NCBI GenBank assembly: GCA_002315885.1
Contig: DCIO01000079.1
Coordinates: 8,052 to 31,535, forward strand
DNA length: 23,484 nucleotides
Direction: 5' to 3'
Source: Lentisphaeria bacterium UBA1724
Lineage (GTDB): Bacteria > Verrucomicrobiota > Lentisphaeria > Oligosphaerales > Oligosphaeraceae
How positions within the stretch are numbered: the first letter of the stretch is position 1; each line of letters begins with the position of its first letter. The position numbers were made by a program, and so were the translations under genes. The notes below the pieces were generated by a model that was not told the origin of the DNA, ran no database searches, and saw only the letters and a list, made by a program, of their open reading frames with translations. Of the stretch, positions 1-7,099 are shown piece by piece.

Positions 1-62
1 CGTTTCGCTTGCGCCGCAGGCGCGCTACACGAGGGGCGCACCTACGGGCGGCTAACGCCGCC
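1..62 (+). repeat. Dispersed palindromic repeat, copy 1 (cut by window start)
   Basis: Right-hand part of the two-hairpin repeat found again at 105-171, 4653-4720, 4783-4852, 4894-4961, 18163-18233 and 23437-23484. The left arm CCCCTCG is lost beyond the window edge except for its final CG. The core, the right arm CGAGGGG, the linker CGCACCTAC and the second hairpin (GGGCGGC, loop TAAC, GCCGCCC) are all visible. No T-tract follows, so it is not a standard terminator. Confidence 0.85.
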
Positions 63-104
63 CCTTACCTTTCCGCGCCTTCCCCCTTTTTCCGCGGTTC
101 CTTG

Positions 105-171
105 CCCCTCGTTTCGCTTGCGCCGCAGGCGCGCGCTACACGAGGGCGCACCTACGGGCGGCTGCGCCGCC
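105..171 (+). repeat. Dispersed palindromic repeat, copy 2
   Basis: Full copy of the two-hairpin repeat: left arm CCCCTCG, a core starting TTTCGCTTGCGCC and ending GCGCTACA, a right arm shortened by one G (CGAGGG), the linker CGCACCTAC, then GGGCGGC-TGC-GCCGCC. It lies upstream of ktrA and is preceded by the spacer TTCCGCGGTTCCTTGC, which also precedes the copy at 4894. Confidence 0.85.
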
Positions 172-210
172 TCCGCGGTTGATTCAATCCCTTTGCAAAT
201 ACCATCCCTT

Positions 211-215
211 AGGAG
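211..215 (+). promoter_or_regulatory. Shine-Dalgarno site of ktrA
   Basis: AGGAG lies 9 bases before the ATG at 225 and supports that start. Clear Shine-Dalgarno sequences are not universal in this window, so this one is informative. Confidence 0.7.
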
Positions 216-224
216 AAAATATCC

Positions 225-977
225 ATGTCGAGAAAACCCCAGATTGCGATTATCGGAATGGGCACATTCGGACAGGAGACCGCCAAGTCTTTGATGGCGC
301 AATCCATTCCCGTGTGCGCCGTGGATACAGATGAGGCAGTTATTGAATCCCTGCGTGACCAGGTCACCGCGTCGCTGGTGCTGGATTCCACCCAGGAAGA
401 GGCCTTGAAGGAGGCCGAATTGGATTCCATGGACCTGGTGGTGGTGGCCATCGGTGCGGGGCGTGTGGAGGCATCCATCATGACCACTTCACTCCTGAAA
501 CAACTGGGAGTCAAAACCGTTATCGCACGAGCAACCAGCGATTTGCACGGACGCATCCTCAAGCAGGTGGGCGCCGACAGCATCATCAATCCCGAAAGGG
601 ATATGGGAGAACGAGTGGCAAGACGCATCGCGCAGCCATCACTTCAGGATATTGTCACGCTGCCCGATGGCACACAAATCGCACGGGTGCCTGTGCCTGG
701 GACTTTCGTGGGACATACCCTCCTGGAACTGGATGTGAGACGACGCTATAACCTCATGGTCCTGGGAATTGAACGACCGCAGGCTGCCCCACAGAAGAAG
801 AAAGGCAAGGAACAAAAGACTCGCTACGATGTGGATTTCGGACTGGGTGCCCCAAGCGAAAACTGCCAGGTCATCATGAATCCAGATCCCGCCGCCGAAA
901 AAATGCAGGCCGGGGACTCCCTCCTGGTCATGGGGAAACGTGAGAATGTGGACATTCTGGCGGAGGCAGTTGGATAA
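225..977 (+). CDS. ktrA: KtrA/TrkA-type potassium uptake regulatory protein (RCK)
   Basis: Cytoplasmic gating subunit that would bind nucleotide and control a Ktr/Trk potassium channel at the membrane. The 250-residue protein has the Rossmann signature GMGTFG at residues 11-16 and an acidic residue after the second beta strand (AVDTDE), typical of TrkA-N. A C-terminal RCK_C-like part follows from about residue 160 (VPGTFVGHTLLELDVRRRYNLMVLGI). One N+C pair, rather than two, fits KtrA better than the large proteobacterial TrkA. A lysine-rich insert (residues about 188-196, QKKKGKEQK) lies inside the C-terminal domain. ATG at 225 follows AGGAG. No channel subunit (ktrB/trkH) is visible; it may lie upstream of the window. 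The KtrA versus TrkA name is less certain than the family. Confidence 0.9.
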   Translation: MSRKPQIAIIGMGTFGQETAKSLMAQSIPVCAVDTDEAVIESLRDQVTASLVLDSTQEEALKEAELDSMDLVVVAIGAGRVEASIMTTSLLKQLGVKTVIARATSDLHGRILKQVGADSIINPERDMGERVARRIAQPSLQDIVTLPDGTQIARVPVPGTFVGHTLLELDVRRRYNLMVLGIERPQAAPQKKKGKEQKTRYDVDFGLGAPSENCQVIMNPDPAAEKMQAGDSLLVMGKRENVDILAEAVG

Positions 978-1038
978 TAGTATAGTATAGTAACAACGGG
1001 TTTTGGTGGTATAGAAAAGGTCGTTATTGCAATCGGTT

Positions 1039-1512
1039 TTATATTAAGTTCATTGCCGCGAGCGCTGGGATGACGTCACCGACTTTGAGTCCCAGTTCTT
1101 TTGCGAGTCCGGCTCGGATTTCCAGTGCGCAGAATACGAATTTGTCGCATAGGTATCTTTTGAGTCGTTGTTCGTAGTGTTCCTCGGACTCGTTTGGTTT
1201 TTTAGGTGTTTCCACGGTCATGGTCTGGATATCGAGGATCCGTCCTTCGGCGTCCAGGAAGATCACATCCAGTGGGATGAGTGTGTTTTTCATCCAGAAG
1301 AGTTGTGGTCTTGGTGGATTAGAGACGAACGCCATTGCGGTGGTATCTGGGAGATAGTTCCGTCCCATCAATCCTTTGGCTTTTGCTTCGGGCGTGCGTG
1401 CGATTTCCACGACGGCGAAGGTAGCGGGTCCGATTTCCACGTTGGTTTTGAATTCCTGTGCGGTGAGGAATCCAGCGCAGAGGATTAAGATAGCGAGAAG
1501 AATTTTCATCAT
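1039..1512 (-). CDS. Exported DUF192 family protein
   Basis: Protein of 157 residues with an N-terminal signal peptide (MMKILLAILILCAGFLTAQE), so probably exported. The rest matches the DUF192 pattern: ARTPEAKAKGLMGR, then FWMKNTLIPLDVIFLD, and a C-terminal ALEIRAGLAKELGLKVGD. DUF192 domains are small secreted beta-rich folds of unclear function. The reading frame stays open upstream to 2001, but that extension is antisense to miaB and lacks sense. The signal peptide fixes the start at the ATG at 1512 or at the next one, 1509. No good Shine-Dalgarno is seen; a TATAGTA box lies only about 7-13 bases upstream. The gene diverges from miaB with an 18-base gap and converges on ktrA. Confidence 0.85.
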   Translation of the reverse strand: MMKILLAILILCAGFLTAQEFKTNVEIGPATFAVVEIARTPEAKAKGLMGRNYLPDTTAMAFVSNPPRPQLFWMKNTLIPLDVIFLDAEGRILDIQTMTVETPKKPNESEEHYEQRLKRYLCDKFVFCALEIRAGLAKELGLKVGDVIPALAAMNLI

Positions 1513-1530
1513 AGAGGGTACTATAACTGT
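1513..1530. promoter_or_regulatory. Compact divergent promoter region DUF192/miaB
   Basis: Only 18 bases separate two divergent start codons. The stretch GGTACTATAAC holds a minus-strand TATAGTA, also seen at 13911 and 20829, and a plus-strand TATAAC 3 bases before the miaB ATG. If these are -10 boxes, one or both transcripts would be leaderless or nearly so. No Shine-Dalgarno is present for either gene. The promoter assignment is inference from motif and position. Confidence 0.4.
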
Positions 1531-2865
1531 ATGCCGACTACTTTTTACATCAAGACCTATGGTTGTCAGATGAACGAGCGTGACTCCGAGGCGCTGGCGT
1601 GTCTGTTGGAGATGCACGGCTATGTGGAGACTCATGAGGAATCCACGGCCGATGTTCTGATTTTCAACACCTGCAGTGTCCGTGACCAGGCGGAGCGGAA
1701 GGTCATTGGCAAAGTGGGCATCATGAAGAAGCTGAAGCGGGAGCGTCCCGCGTTGGTGATTGGCGTGATTGGGTGCATGGCCCAGCGGTTGGGTGAGGAA
1801 CTCCTGAAGGAGCTGCCGCACCTGGATTTTGTGGCGGGCACCGACCAGCTTCAGAATATCCCCGCAATTCTGGACGAGTGCATTGCCAAGAAGACCCGCA
1901 AATGCGCCATCGAGATGGGGCCTGGCGTCTTCCGGGAGCTGGACGGCCATCGTCCTGGACGGTTGATTGCGGAGGTGTCGGTGATGCGTGGCTGCGATCA
2001 ATTCTGCACCTACTGCGTGGTACCCTACTGCCGTGGTCGCGAAAAATCCCGTCCGATTTCCGCCATTGTGGACGAAGTGAAGATGCTGGCGGATACGGGG
2101 ACCAAGGAAATTCTGCTGCTAGGTCAGAATATCACCGCGTATGGTGTCTCCGAGGCCCGGGCCCAGGGCATCTACACGCCGGAGTTCTCCGCCTTTGCGG
2201 ATTTGCTGGAGGCCTTGCAGGAGGTGGATGGCATTGAGCGCATTCGCTTCACATCGCCTCATGTGCGTTTCATGAACGCGCGGTTTGTGGAGGCGGTGGC
2301 GTCCTTGCCGAAGGTATGCAAGTCCTTCCATGTGCCTGTCCAGAGTGGCAGTGACCGCATTCTGAAATTGATGCACCGGAATTACACTGCGGCGGAGTAT
2401 CTGGACCGCATTTCTGCCATCAAGGCGAAGGTCCCCCAGGCCACCTTCTCCACGGATATCATCGTGGGCTTCTGCAGCGAGACCCAGGAGGAATTCGAGA
2501 TGACGCACCAGGTGATGCGGGAAGTGGGCTATGACATGGCGTACATCTTCCGCTACTCCCAGCGGGAAGGCACCATGGCGTCCAAGACCCTCCCCGATGA
2601 CATCCCCGAGGAAGTCAAGCACGAACGAAACCAGATTCTCCTGGCGGAACTCAATTCCCACGTAGCCGCTGCCAACGCCGCACTGGTGGGCGCCACCATG
2701 CCGGTGCTGGTGGAGGGCCCCAGCGCACGCGGTCCCAAACGCTGGTATGGTCGTACCGACACCAACAAGATGCTACTCTTCGACCACACCGAGGATATCC
2801 ACATCGGCGATATCCGCAATTTCACTATCACCCGCGCCACCGAAAATGCGCTGTATGGAAAATAA
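1531..2865 (+). CDS. miaB: tRNA-2-methylthio-N6-dimethylallyladenosine synthase MiaB
   Basis: Radical-SAM methylthiotransferase that adds a methylthio group to i6A37 of tRNAs reading UNN codons. The 444-residue length is typical. The N-terminal cluster domain has Cys12 (KTYGCQMNERDSE), Cys48 (NTCSVR) and Cys82 (GCMAQ), which bind the auxiliary 4Fe-4S cluster. The radical-SAM CxxxCxxC is Cys155, Cys159 and Cys162 (MRGCDQFCTYCVVPYCRG). A C-terminal TRAM-like domain covers about residues 385-444. QMNERDSE and the VPYCRGREKSRP motif favour MiaB over RimO or MtaB. The matching prenyltransferase miaA is not in the window. The ATG at 1531 has no Shine-Dalgarno. The GH29 gene starts 18 bases downstream on the same strand and may be cotranscribed. 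Confidence 0.96.
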   Translation: MPTTFYIKTYGCQMNERDSEALACLLEMHGYVETHEESTADVLIFNTCSVRDQAERKVIGKVGIMKKLKRERPALVIGVIGCMAQRLGEELLKELPHLDFVAGTDQLQNIPAILDECIAKKTRKCAIEMGPGVFRELDGHRPGRLIAEVSVMRGCDQFCTYCVVPYCRGREKSRPISAIVDEVKMLADTGTKEILLLGQNITAYGVSEARAQGIYTPEFSAFADLLEALQEVDGIERIRFTSPHVRFMNARFVEAVASLPKVCKSFHVPVQSGSDRILKLMHRNYTAAEYLDRISAIKAKVPQATFSTDIIVGFCSETQEEFEMTHQVMREVGYDMAYIFRYSQREGTMASKTLPDDIPEEVKHERNQILLAELNSHVAAANAALVGATMPVLVEGPSARGPKRWYGRTDTNKMLLFDHTEDIHIGDIRNFTITRATENALYGK

Positions 2866-2883
2866 CTGAGGGAGTACGAAATC

Positions 2884-4623
2884 ATGGACAAGAGTTGGTT
2901 TACGAAATTGCGTTGTGGTGCGTTCATTCACTGGGGGCTGTATGCGATTCCTGGTGGCATTTGGAAAGATCAGCGTGTGGACTACATCGGCGAGTGGATA
3001 CAGGCGTTGTTGCGCATTCCGAACAGCGAGTATTCCCAGTTGGCGGCGCAGTTCAATCCCGTGGATTTTGATGCGGACAAAATCGTGGGTGATTTTGCCA
3101 AGGCGGGGTTGAATTACATCGTCTTTACGGCGAAGCACCACGATGGCTTCTGCATGTATGACACCAAGTATTCCGACTACAACAGCGTGAAGGCATCCCC
3201 CTGCCATCGGGATTTCGTGCGTGAATTTGCGGATGCGTGCCAGCGTCATGGCGTCAAGATGGGCGTCTACTACTCCCACTGTCTGGATTGGCACGAGAAG
3301 GACGGCGGGGACCCCCGGCCCTGTCAGCCCAACATGGGTGTGTGCAGCTGGGGGAACGACTGGGATTTTCCCGAGCAGTCCGAGAAGAATTTCGAGGTGT
3401 ATTTCGAGGGGAAGGTCCTTCCGCAGATTGAGGAACTCATGACCAACTACGGGCCGATTTCCGTGCTGTGGAATGACTGTCCATTCCCCATGATCACTGC
3501 CGAACGGGCCCAGAAGATCCTGGATTTGGTTCACCGACTCCAGCCCAATTGCCTGGTGAATGGCCGTGTCTGCGGCGTCAAGGCGCTGGGTGACTACGGG
3601 ACCCTGGGGGACAACGAGTTACCCGCGGGGGTCACCAAGGAGGACTTCCCCACCGAGGCGATCATCACCCTCAATGACACCTGGGGATACAAGGTGGAGG
3701 ACAACCACTGGAAGACCCCGAAGCGCGTCCAGGATGTCATCCTGGATATCGCGGAGGCGGGCGCGAATCTGCTGGTTAATTTCGGTCCCGATGGGCTAGG
3801 GCGGATTCCCCAGGGCTCACAGGTGGTCCTGGATGGCTTGGCGCAATGGGCGCCAAAAGTGGCGGAGGCGCTGCATTGCGATGCACGGAATCCGTTGCCC
3901 CAGAAGTTGGATTGGTGCCGACTCCTGGCAAAAGACAAGAAACTCTGGATTTTCCCACGGCCCTCCGCGGGAGATACCGCTACCCTCTCGGGGGTCACGG
4001 GAACCATTGCCAAGAGCAGCATTCCGGTGGAAGTGGATGCCGAGGGAACGATTTCCTTCAGGGGGCTCTCGGCGCTTGCACAGGAGAATCTGCCCGTGGA
4101 AATCGAGTTCCAGGAGGCGCCGGAATACGATACGCGGTGGCGTCTGCAGAATGGCATCTTGCGCTTGGCACCGCAGAATGCCGCGCTCTTCCACGGTGCG
4201 GAAAGCGTGAAGAATGACGCCGAGATGCTGGGCGCCGCAGGCGAACGCATCAATGACGACGGCCATAGCTTTATTACACCCGCGGGTGGGCTCCGGAATT
4301 GGAAAAATCCCCAGGACGCCATCCAGTGGGAATGCTATCTGCCAAAGGGCACATACAAACTGCGGGTGCTGACGCGGCAGTTGTGGCACCGGAAGCCATG
4401 GGATTCTCAGCGGGTGGTGAAGGTGACCCTGAATGGGATAGCCCACGAGGTGACTCTCCAGGCGGATGAGTTGGAGACCGACAATACATACTACCAGGGC
4501 GCGTTCTCCAATCTGGGAGAATACACCATGGAGCAGGACGGCACCTTGAAACTGGCGATTGCCACTATCGCCGAACCCGATCCACAGGCGGAAATCCAGT
4601 TGGATCTGGTGGAGATCCGGTAG
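2884..4623 (+). CDS. Intracellular alpha-L-fucosidase, GH29 family
   Basis: Retaining glycosidase expected to release L-fucose from fucosylated oligosaccharides. The N-terminal TIM barrel is recognisable (residues about 1-335): FIHWGLYAIPGG, EWIQ, FTAKHHDGFCMY (His85, His86, Asp87) and VLWNDCPFP, where Asp198 fits the family nucleophile position. A second beta-rich part (about 335-420) and a C-terminal module (about 430-579, with QWECYLPKGTYKLRVLTRQ) resemble accessory sugar-binding domains; this is inferred from their character. No signal peptide: the protein begins MDKSWFTKLRCGAFIHWG, directly at the catalytic fold. It therefore probably acts in the cytoplasm on imported substrates. GGGAG lies 8 bases before the ATG. 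It follows miaB by 18 bases, with no transporter or other fucose gene nearby. Exact linkage specificity cannot be read from sequence. Confidence 0.92.
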   Translation: MDKSWFTKLRCGAFIHWGLYAIPGGIWKDQRVDYIGEWIQALLRIPNSEYSQLAAQFNPVDFDADKIVGDFAKAGLNYIVFTAKHHDGFCMYDTKYSDYNSVKASPCHRDFVREFADACQRHGVKMGVYYSHCLDWHEKDGGDPRPCQPNMGVCSWGNDWDFPEQSEKNFEVYFEGKVLPQIEELMTNYGPISVLWNDCPFPMITAERAQKILDLVHRLQPNCLVNGRVCGVKALGDYGTLGDNELPAGVTKEDFPTEAIITLNDTWGYKVEDNHWKTPKRVQDVILDIAEAGANLLVNFGPDGLGRIPQGSQVVLDGLAQWAPKVAEALHCDARNPLPQKLDWCRLLAKDKKLWIFPRPSAGDTATLSGVTGTIAKSSIPVEVDAEGTISFRGLSALAQENLPVEIEFQEAPEYDTRWRLQNGILRLAPQNAALFHGAESVKNDAEMLGAAGERINDDGHSFITPAGGLRNWKNPQDAIQWECYLPKGTYKLRVLTRQLWHRKPWDSQRVVKVTLNGIAHEVTLQADELETDNTYYQGAFSNLGEYTMEQDGTLKLAIATIAEPDPQAEIQLDLVEIR

Positions 4624-4633
4624 GGGGGCATGC

Positions 4634-4649
4634 GGGGGCTTGCGCCCCC
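4634..4649. repeat. GC-rich hairpin after the fucosidase gene
   Basis: GGGGGC, loop TTGC, GCCCCC: a perfect 6-bp stem 10 bases after the GH29 stop codon. It could help end transcription, but no T-tract follows. Confidence 0.4.
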
Positions 4650-4652
4650 TTG

Positions 4653-4720
4653 CCCCTCGTTTCGCTTGCGCCTGCGGCGCGCGCTACACGAGGGGCGCAC
4701 CTACGGGCGGCTGCGCCGCC
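4653..4720 (+). repeat. Dispersed palindromic repeat, copy 3
   Basis: Complete element. Arms CCCCTCG (4653-4659) and CGAGGGG (4689-4695) enclose a 29-base core (4660-4688), followed by CGCACCTAC and the second hairpin GGGCGGC-TGC-GCCGCC. Its core is the exact reverse complement of the core of copy 5. Confidence 0.9.
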
Positions 4721-4777
4721 CCTTGCCCTTTCCGCGGTTCCTTGCCCTTTCCGCGGTTCCTTGCCCTTTCCGCGGTT
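4721..4777 (+). repeat. Three perfect 19-bp tandem repeats
   Basis: The unit CCTTGCCCTTTCCGCGGTT occurs three times without mismatch, at 4721-4739, 4740-4758 and 4759-4777. It lies between palindromic copies 3 and 4. Similar TTCCGCGGTTCC spacers precede the copies at 105 and 4894. Confidence 0.95.
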
Positions 4778-4782
4778 CCCTG

Positions 4783-4852
4783 CCCCTCGTTTCGCTTGCG
4801 CCTTGCGGCGCGCGCTACACGAGGGGCGCACCTACGGGCGGCTGACGCCGCC
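4783..4852 (+). repeat. Dispersed palindromic repeat, copy 4
   Basis: Arms CCCCTCG and CGAGGGG, core in the same orientation as copy 3 with one extra base (GCGCCTTGCGGCG), linker CGCACCTAC, and second hairpin GGGCGGC-TGAC-GCCGCC. The loop of the second hairpin varies among copies (TGC, TAAC, TGAC) while its stem is conserved. Confidence 0.9.
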
Positions 4853-4893
4853 TCCTACCTTTCCGCGCCTTTCGCTTTTTCCGCGGTTCCTTG

Positions 4894-4961
4894 CCCCTCG
4901 TGTAGCGCGCGCCGCAGGCGCAAGCGAAACGAGGGGCGCACCTACGGGCGGCTGCGCCGCC
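4894..4961 (+). repeat. Dispersed palindromic repeat, copy 5, core inverted
   Basis: Arms CCCCTCG (4894-4900) and CGAGGGG (4930-4936), linker and second hairpin are in the usual orientation. The 29-base core 4901-4929 equals the reverse complement of 4660-4688 at every position. This looks like an inversion across the arms. No recombinase gene is in the window. Confidence 0.92.
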
Positions 4962-4995
4962 TCCTCGCCTGCCTGGGCTACTACCTATCGGCGCC

Positions 4996-5010
4996 TTTCC
5001 CCTCGGGAAA
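4996..5010. promoter_or_regulatory. Inverted repeat upstream of the pckG promoter
   Basis: TTTCCC, CTC, GGGAAA: a perfect 6-bp inverted repeat ending 10 bases before the promoter-like box at 5021. It could be an operator or chance. The position makes it the best regulatory candidate for pckG. Confidence 0.3.
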
Positions 5011-5020
5011 AACTTCCATA

Positions 5021-5034
5021 TAGGGATTATATTA
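5021..5034 (+). promoter_or_regulatory. Candidate promoter of pckG (shared 14-bp box)
   Basis: TAGGGATTATATTA contains a TATATT hexamer suitable as a -10 element and ends 81 bases before the pckG ATG. The identical 14 bases occur upstream of pfp (10857-10870) at 83 bases. No TTGACA-like -35 is obvious at normal spacing. The transcript start is not proven. Confidence 0.55.
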
Positions 5035-5102
5035 GGGCGTTTTGCAATTTTTAGGGATTTTTTCACCCACAACCAGGCGTGAAAGCGCCGATAAAAAAAG
5101 AC

Positions 5103-5108
5103 AAGGAG
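5103..5108 (+). promoter_or_regulatory. Shine-Dalgarno site of pckG
   Basis: AAGGAG lies 7 bases before the ATG at 5116, a strong site that supports this start. A small leader hairpin (GGCG, TGAAAG, CGCC) precedes it. Confidence 0.75.
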
Positions 5109-5115
5109 ACCCCCG

Positions 5116-6939
5116 ATGATCACTGTGAATGATCTGAAAAATGCTGAGCTGAAAGGCTGGCTGCAGGGCTGGATTGATCTGTGCAAGCCCGCACAGGTTG
5201 AGTTCTGCGATGGTTCCGAGCAGCACTACAACACCCTTTGCGACCTGATGGTCAAGACTGGTACCTTCATCAAGATGAAGTATCCCCAGAACTCCTACCT
5301 GGCCCGTTCTGACAAGAGCGATGTGGCCCGTGTCGAGGAGCGTACTTTCATCTGCGCCAAGGACGAGGCGAACGCCGGTGTGACCAACCACTGGAAGGCC
5401 CCCGCCGAAATGAAGGCCGAGTTCAACCAGATCTTCGATGGCTGCATGGCTGGCCGTACCATGTATATCATCCCCTTCTCCATGGGTAACCCCGAGTCTC
5501 CCCTGGCCAAGTATGGTATCGAAATCACCGACTCCGCCTACGTCGTGGTCAACATGATGATCATGACCCGCGTTAGCCAGACCATCCTGGACCGCGTTGA
5601 CGCCGGCCGCGAGTACATCCACGCCGTCCACTCCAACGGCGCTCCTCTGGGTGCCGACCAGGCCGATGTGCCCTGGCCCTGCGCTCCCGTTGAGAAGAAA
5701 TACATCACCCAGTTCCCCGACACCCGCGAGATCATCTCCTACGGTTCTGGTTACGGCGGCAACGCTCTGCTGGGCAAGAAGTGCTTCGCTCTGCGTATCG
5801 CATCTGTCCTGGCCAAGGAAGAGGGCTGGATGGCTGAGCACATGCTCATCCTGAAGGTGACCAACCCCGAGGGCAAGTACAAGTTCGTGACCGGCGCATT
5901 CCCCAGCGCCTGCGGCAAGACCAACCTGGCTATGTTGACTCCCACCCTGCCCGGCTGGAAGGTCGAGACTGTCGGTGACGATATCGCCTGGATGCGCTTC
6001 AATGAGAAGGACGGCATGCTCCACGCCATCAACCCCGAAGCGGGTTTCTTCGGCGTCGCCCCCGGCACCTCCATGAAGTCCAACCCCAACGCCATGAAGA
6101 CCATCAACGTTGGTAACACCATCTTCACCAACGTGGCCCTCACCGAGGACTACGGCTACTGGTGGGAAGACGGCGACGTGAAGGATCCCGGCACCGTGGT
6201 TGACTGGCTGCGCCGCCCCTGGAACAAGGCCTGGAACCCCGCCGGCCCTGCCGCCCACAAGAACTCCCGTTTCACCACTCCTGCCAAGCAGTGCCCCGTC
6301 ATCGCTCCCGAGTGGGAATCTCCCGAAGGCGTGCCAATCTCCGCGATCCTCTTCGGTGGCCGTCGTAAGACTGTGGTTCCGCTGGTCAACGAGTCCCGTA
6401 GCTGGGAGCACGGTGTCTTCATGGGCGCCACCATGTCCTCCGAGATGACCGCCGCCACCCTGGGTGGTGCTGGCCAGCTCCGCTTCGACCCCATGGCCAT
6501 GCTGCCTTTCATCGGCTACAACGTCACCGACTACCTGGCCCACTGGCTGGAAATCGGTAAGCATCCCGGCGCCAAGCTGCCCAAGATCTACTACGTGAAC
6601 TGGTTCCGCCGTGGCGAAGATGGTCACTTCCTGTGGCCCGGTTACGGTGACAACAGCCGCGTCCTGAAGTGGATCTTCGAGCGTTGCGATGGCACTGCCG
6701 CCGCCAAGGAGACCGAGATTGGCTTCCTGCCCACCGAAGACGCCATCGACATGAGCGGTCTGGATGTCTCCGATGAAGACAAGAAGATCCTCCTCTCCGT
6801 GGATAAGGAAGGCTGGAAGGCCACCCTGCCTCAGTTCGAGGAGTGGCTCAACAAGCTGAACAAGTACGCCGACCAGGGTCACCCCCTGCCCGCAGAAATC
6901 TTCGCTCAGCTGGAGACCCTCAAGAAGAACCTGGCATAA
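5116..6939 (+). CDS. pckG: Phosphoenolpyruvate carboxykinase (GTP)
   Basis: Cytoplasmic enzyme interconverting oxaloacetate + GTP with phosphoenolpyruvate + CO2 + GDP. In anaerobes it may run in either direction. The 607 residues fit the GTP family (about 600) rather than the ATP family (about 530). The P-loop with the family's reactive cysteine is FPSACGKTN (Cys266, Lys268, Thr269); kinase-2 is VGDDIAW (Asp288, Asp289). Other family blocks visible are RTMYIIPFSMG, FGVAPGTSMKSNP and LFGGRRKTVVPLV. Codon use is strongly biased (CTG, ATC, GTC, CCC, AAG), as expected for high expression; the same bias leaves the opposite strand open for 616 codons. It is monocistronic in appearance, with its own promoter box, strong Shine-Dalgarno and strong terminator. 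Confidence 0.97.
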   Translation: MITVNDLKNAELKGWLQGWIDLCKPAQVEFCDGSEQHYNTLCDLMVKTGTFIKMKYPQNSYLARSDKSDVARVEERTFICAKDEANAGVTNHWKAPAEMKAEFNQIFDGCMAGRTMYIIPFSMGNPESPLAKYGIEITDSAYVVVNMMIMTRVSQTILDRVDAGREYIHAVHSNGAPLGADQADVPWPCAPVEKKYITQFPDTREIISYGSGYGGNALLGKKCFALRIASVLAKEEGWMAEHMLILKVTNPEGKYKFVTGAFPSACGKTNLAMLTPTLPGWKVETVGDDIAWMRFNEKDGMLHAINPEAGFFGVAPGTSMKSNPNAMKTINVGNTIFTNVALTEDYGYWWEDGDVKDPGTVVDWLRRPWNKAWNPAGPAAHKNSRFTTPAKQCPVIAPEWESPEGVPISAILFGGRRKTVVPLVNESRSWEHGVFMGATMSSEMTAATLGGAGQLRFDPMAMLPFIGYNVTDYLAHWLEIGKHPGAKLPKIYYVNWFRRGEDGHFLWPGYGDNSRVLKWIFERCDGTAAAKETEIGFLPTEDAIDMSGLDVSDEDKKILLSVDKEGWKATLPQFEEWLNKLNKYADQGHPLPAEIFAQLETLKKNLA

Positions 6940-6973
6940 TCGCAGCCGGCCCTAACGACCGCTGAAACAAATC

Positions 6974-7014
6974 GGCCGGTCTGCGTAATTTCTGCGCAGG
7001 CCGGCCTTTTTTTT
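6974..7014 (+). terminator. Intrinsic terminator of pckG
   Basis: GGCCGGTCTGCG (6974-6985) pairs with CGCAGGCCGGCC (6995-7006): a 12-bp stem with one G-U pair and a 9-base loop. Eight Ts follow (7007-7014). It lies 34 bases after the pckG stop. Confidence 0.93.
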
Positions 7015-7017
7015 GAT

Positions 7018-7063
7018 GCCGCTCGCTTCGCGGGCTTCGCCCGCTACGACGAGCGGCGCAGCC
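7018..7063 (+). repeat. Diverged relative of the dispersed palindrome
   Basis: Arms CCGCTCG (7019-7025) and CGAGCGG (7050-7056) replace CCCCTCG/CGAGGGG, with a matching change on both sides. The core begins CTTCGC and ends CGCTACGA, like the main family. It contains its own hairpin GCGGGC-TTC-GCCCGC and is followed by CGCAGCC. The second hairpin of the full element is missing. Confidence 0.6.
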
Positions 7064-7099
7064 ATAGTGTCTTAGCGTTGAACCATTGGCGATTTTATC

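Noticed and set aside
978..1038. TATAGTATAGTATAGTA run as a promoter
   Set aside because: It lies between two converging genes, with no gene start downstream on either strand; no clear terminator stem either.
1039..2001. 320-residue version of the DUF192 gene
   Set aside because: The upstream half is antisense to miaB, and the signal peptide beginning at 1512 marks the true start.
4653..4961. CRISPR array
   Set aside because: Copies are palindromic, unevenly spaced, and separated by related rather than unique spacers; no cas genes.
4559..5054. Open frames across the palindromic repeat cluster
   Set aside because: They translate repeats into Arg/Ala/Pro-rich strings in several frames and both strands; no ribosome binding sites.
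5032..6882. 616-codon open frame antisense to pckG
   Set aside because: It mirrors the strong codon bias of pckG (few TTA, CTA and TCA codons). The product is low-complexity G/V/L/D-rich and matches no family.
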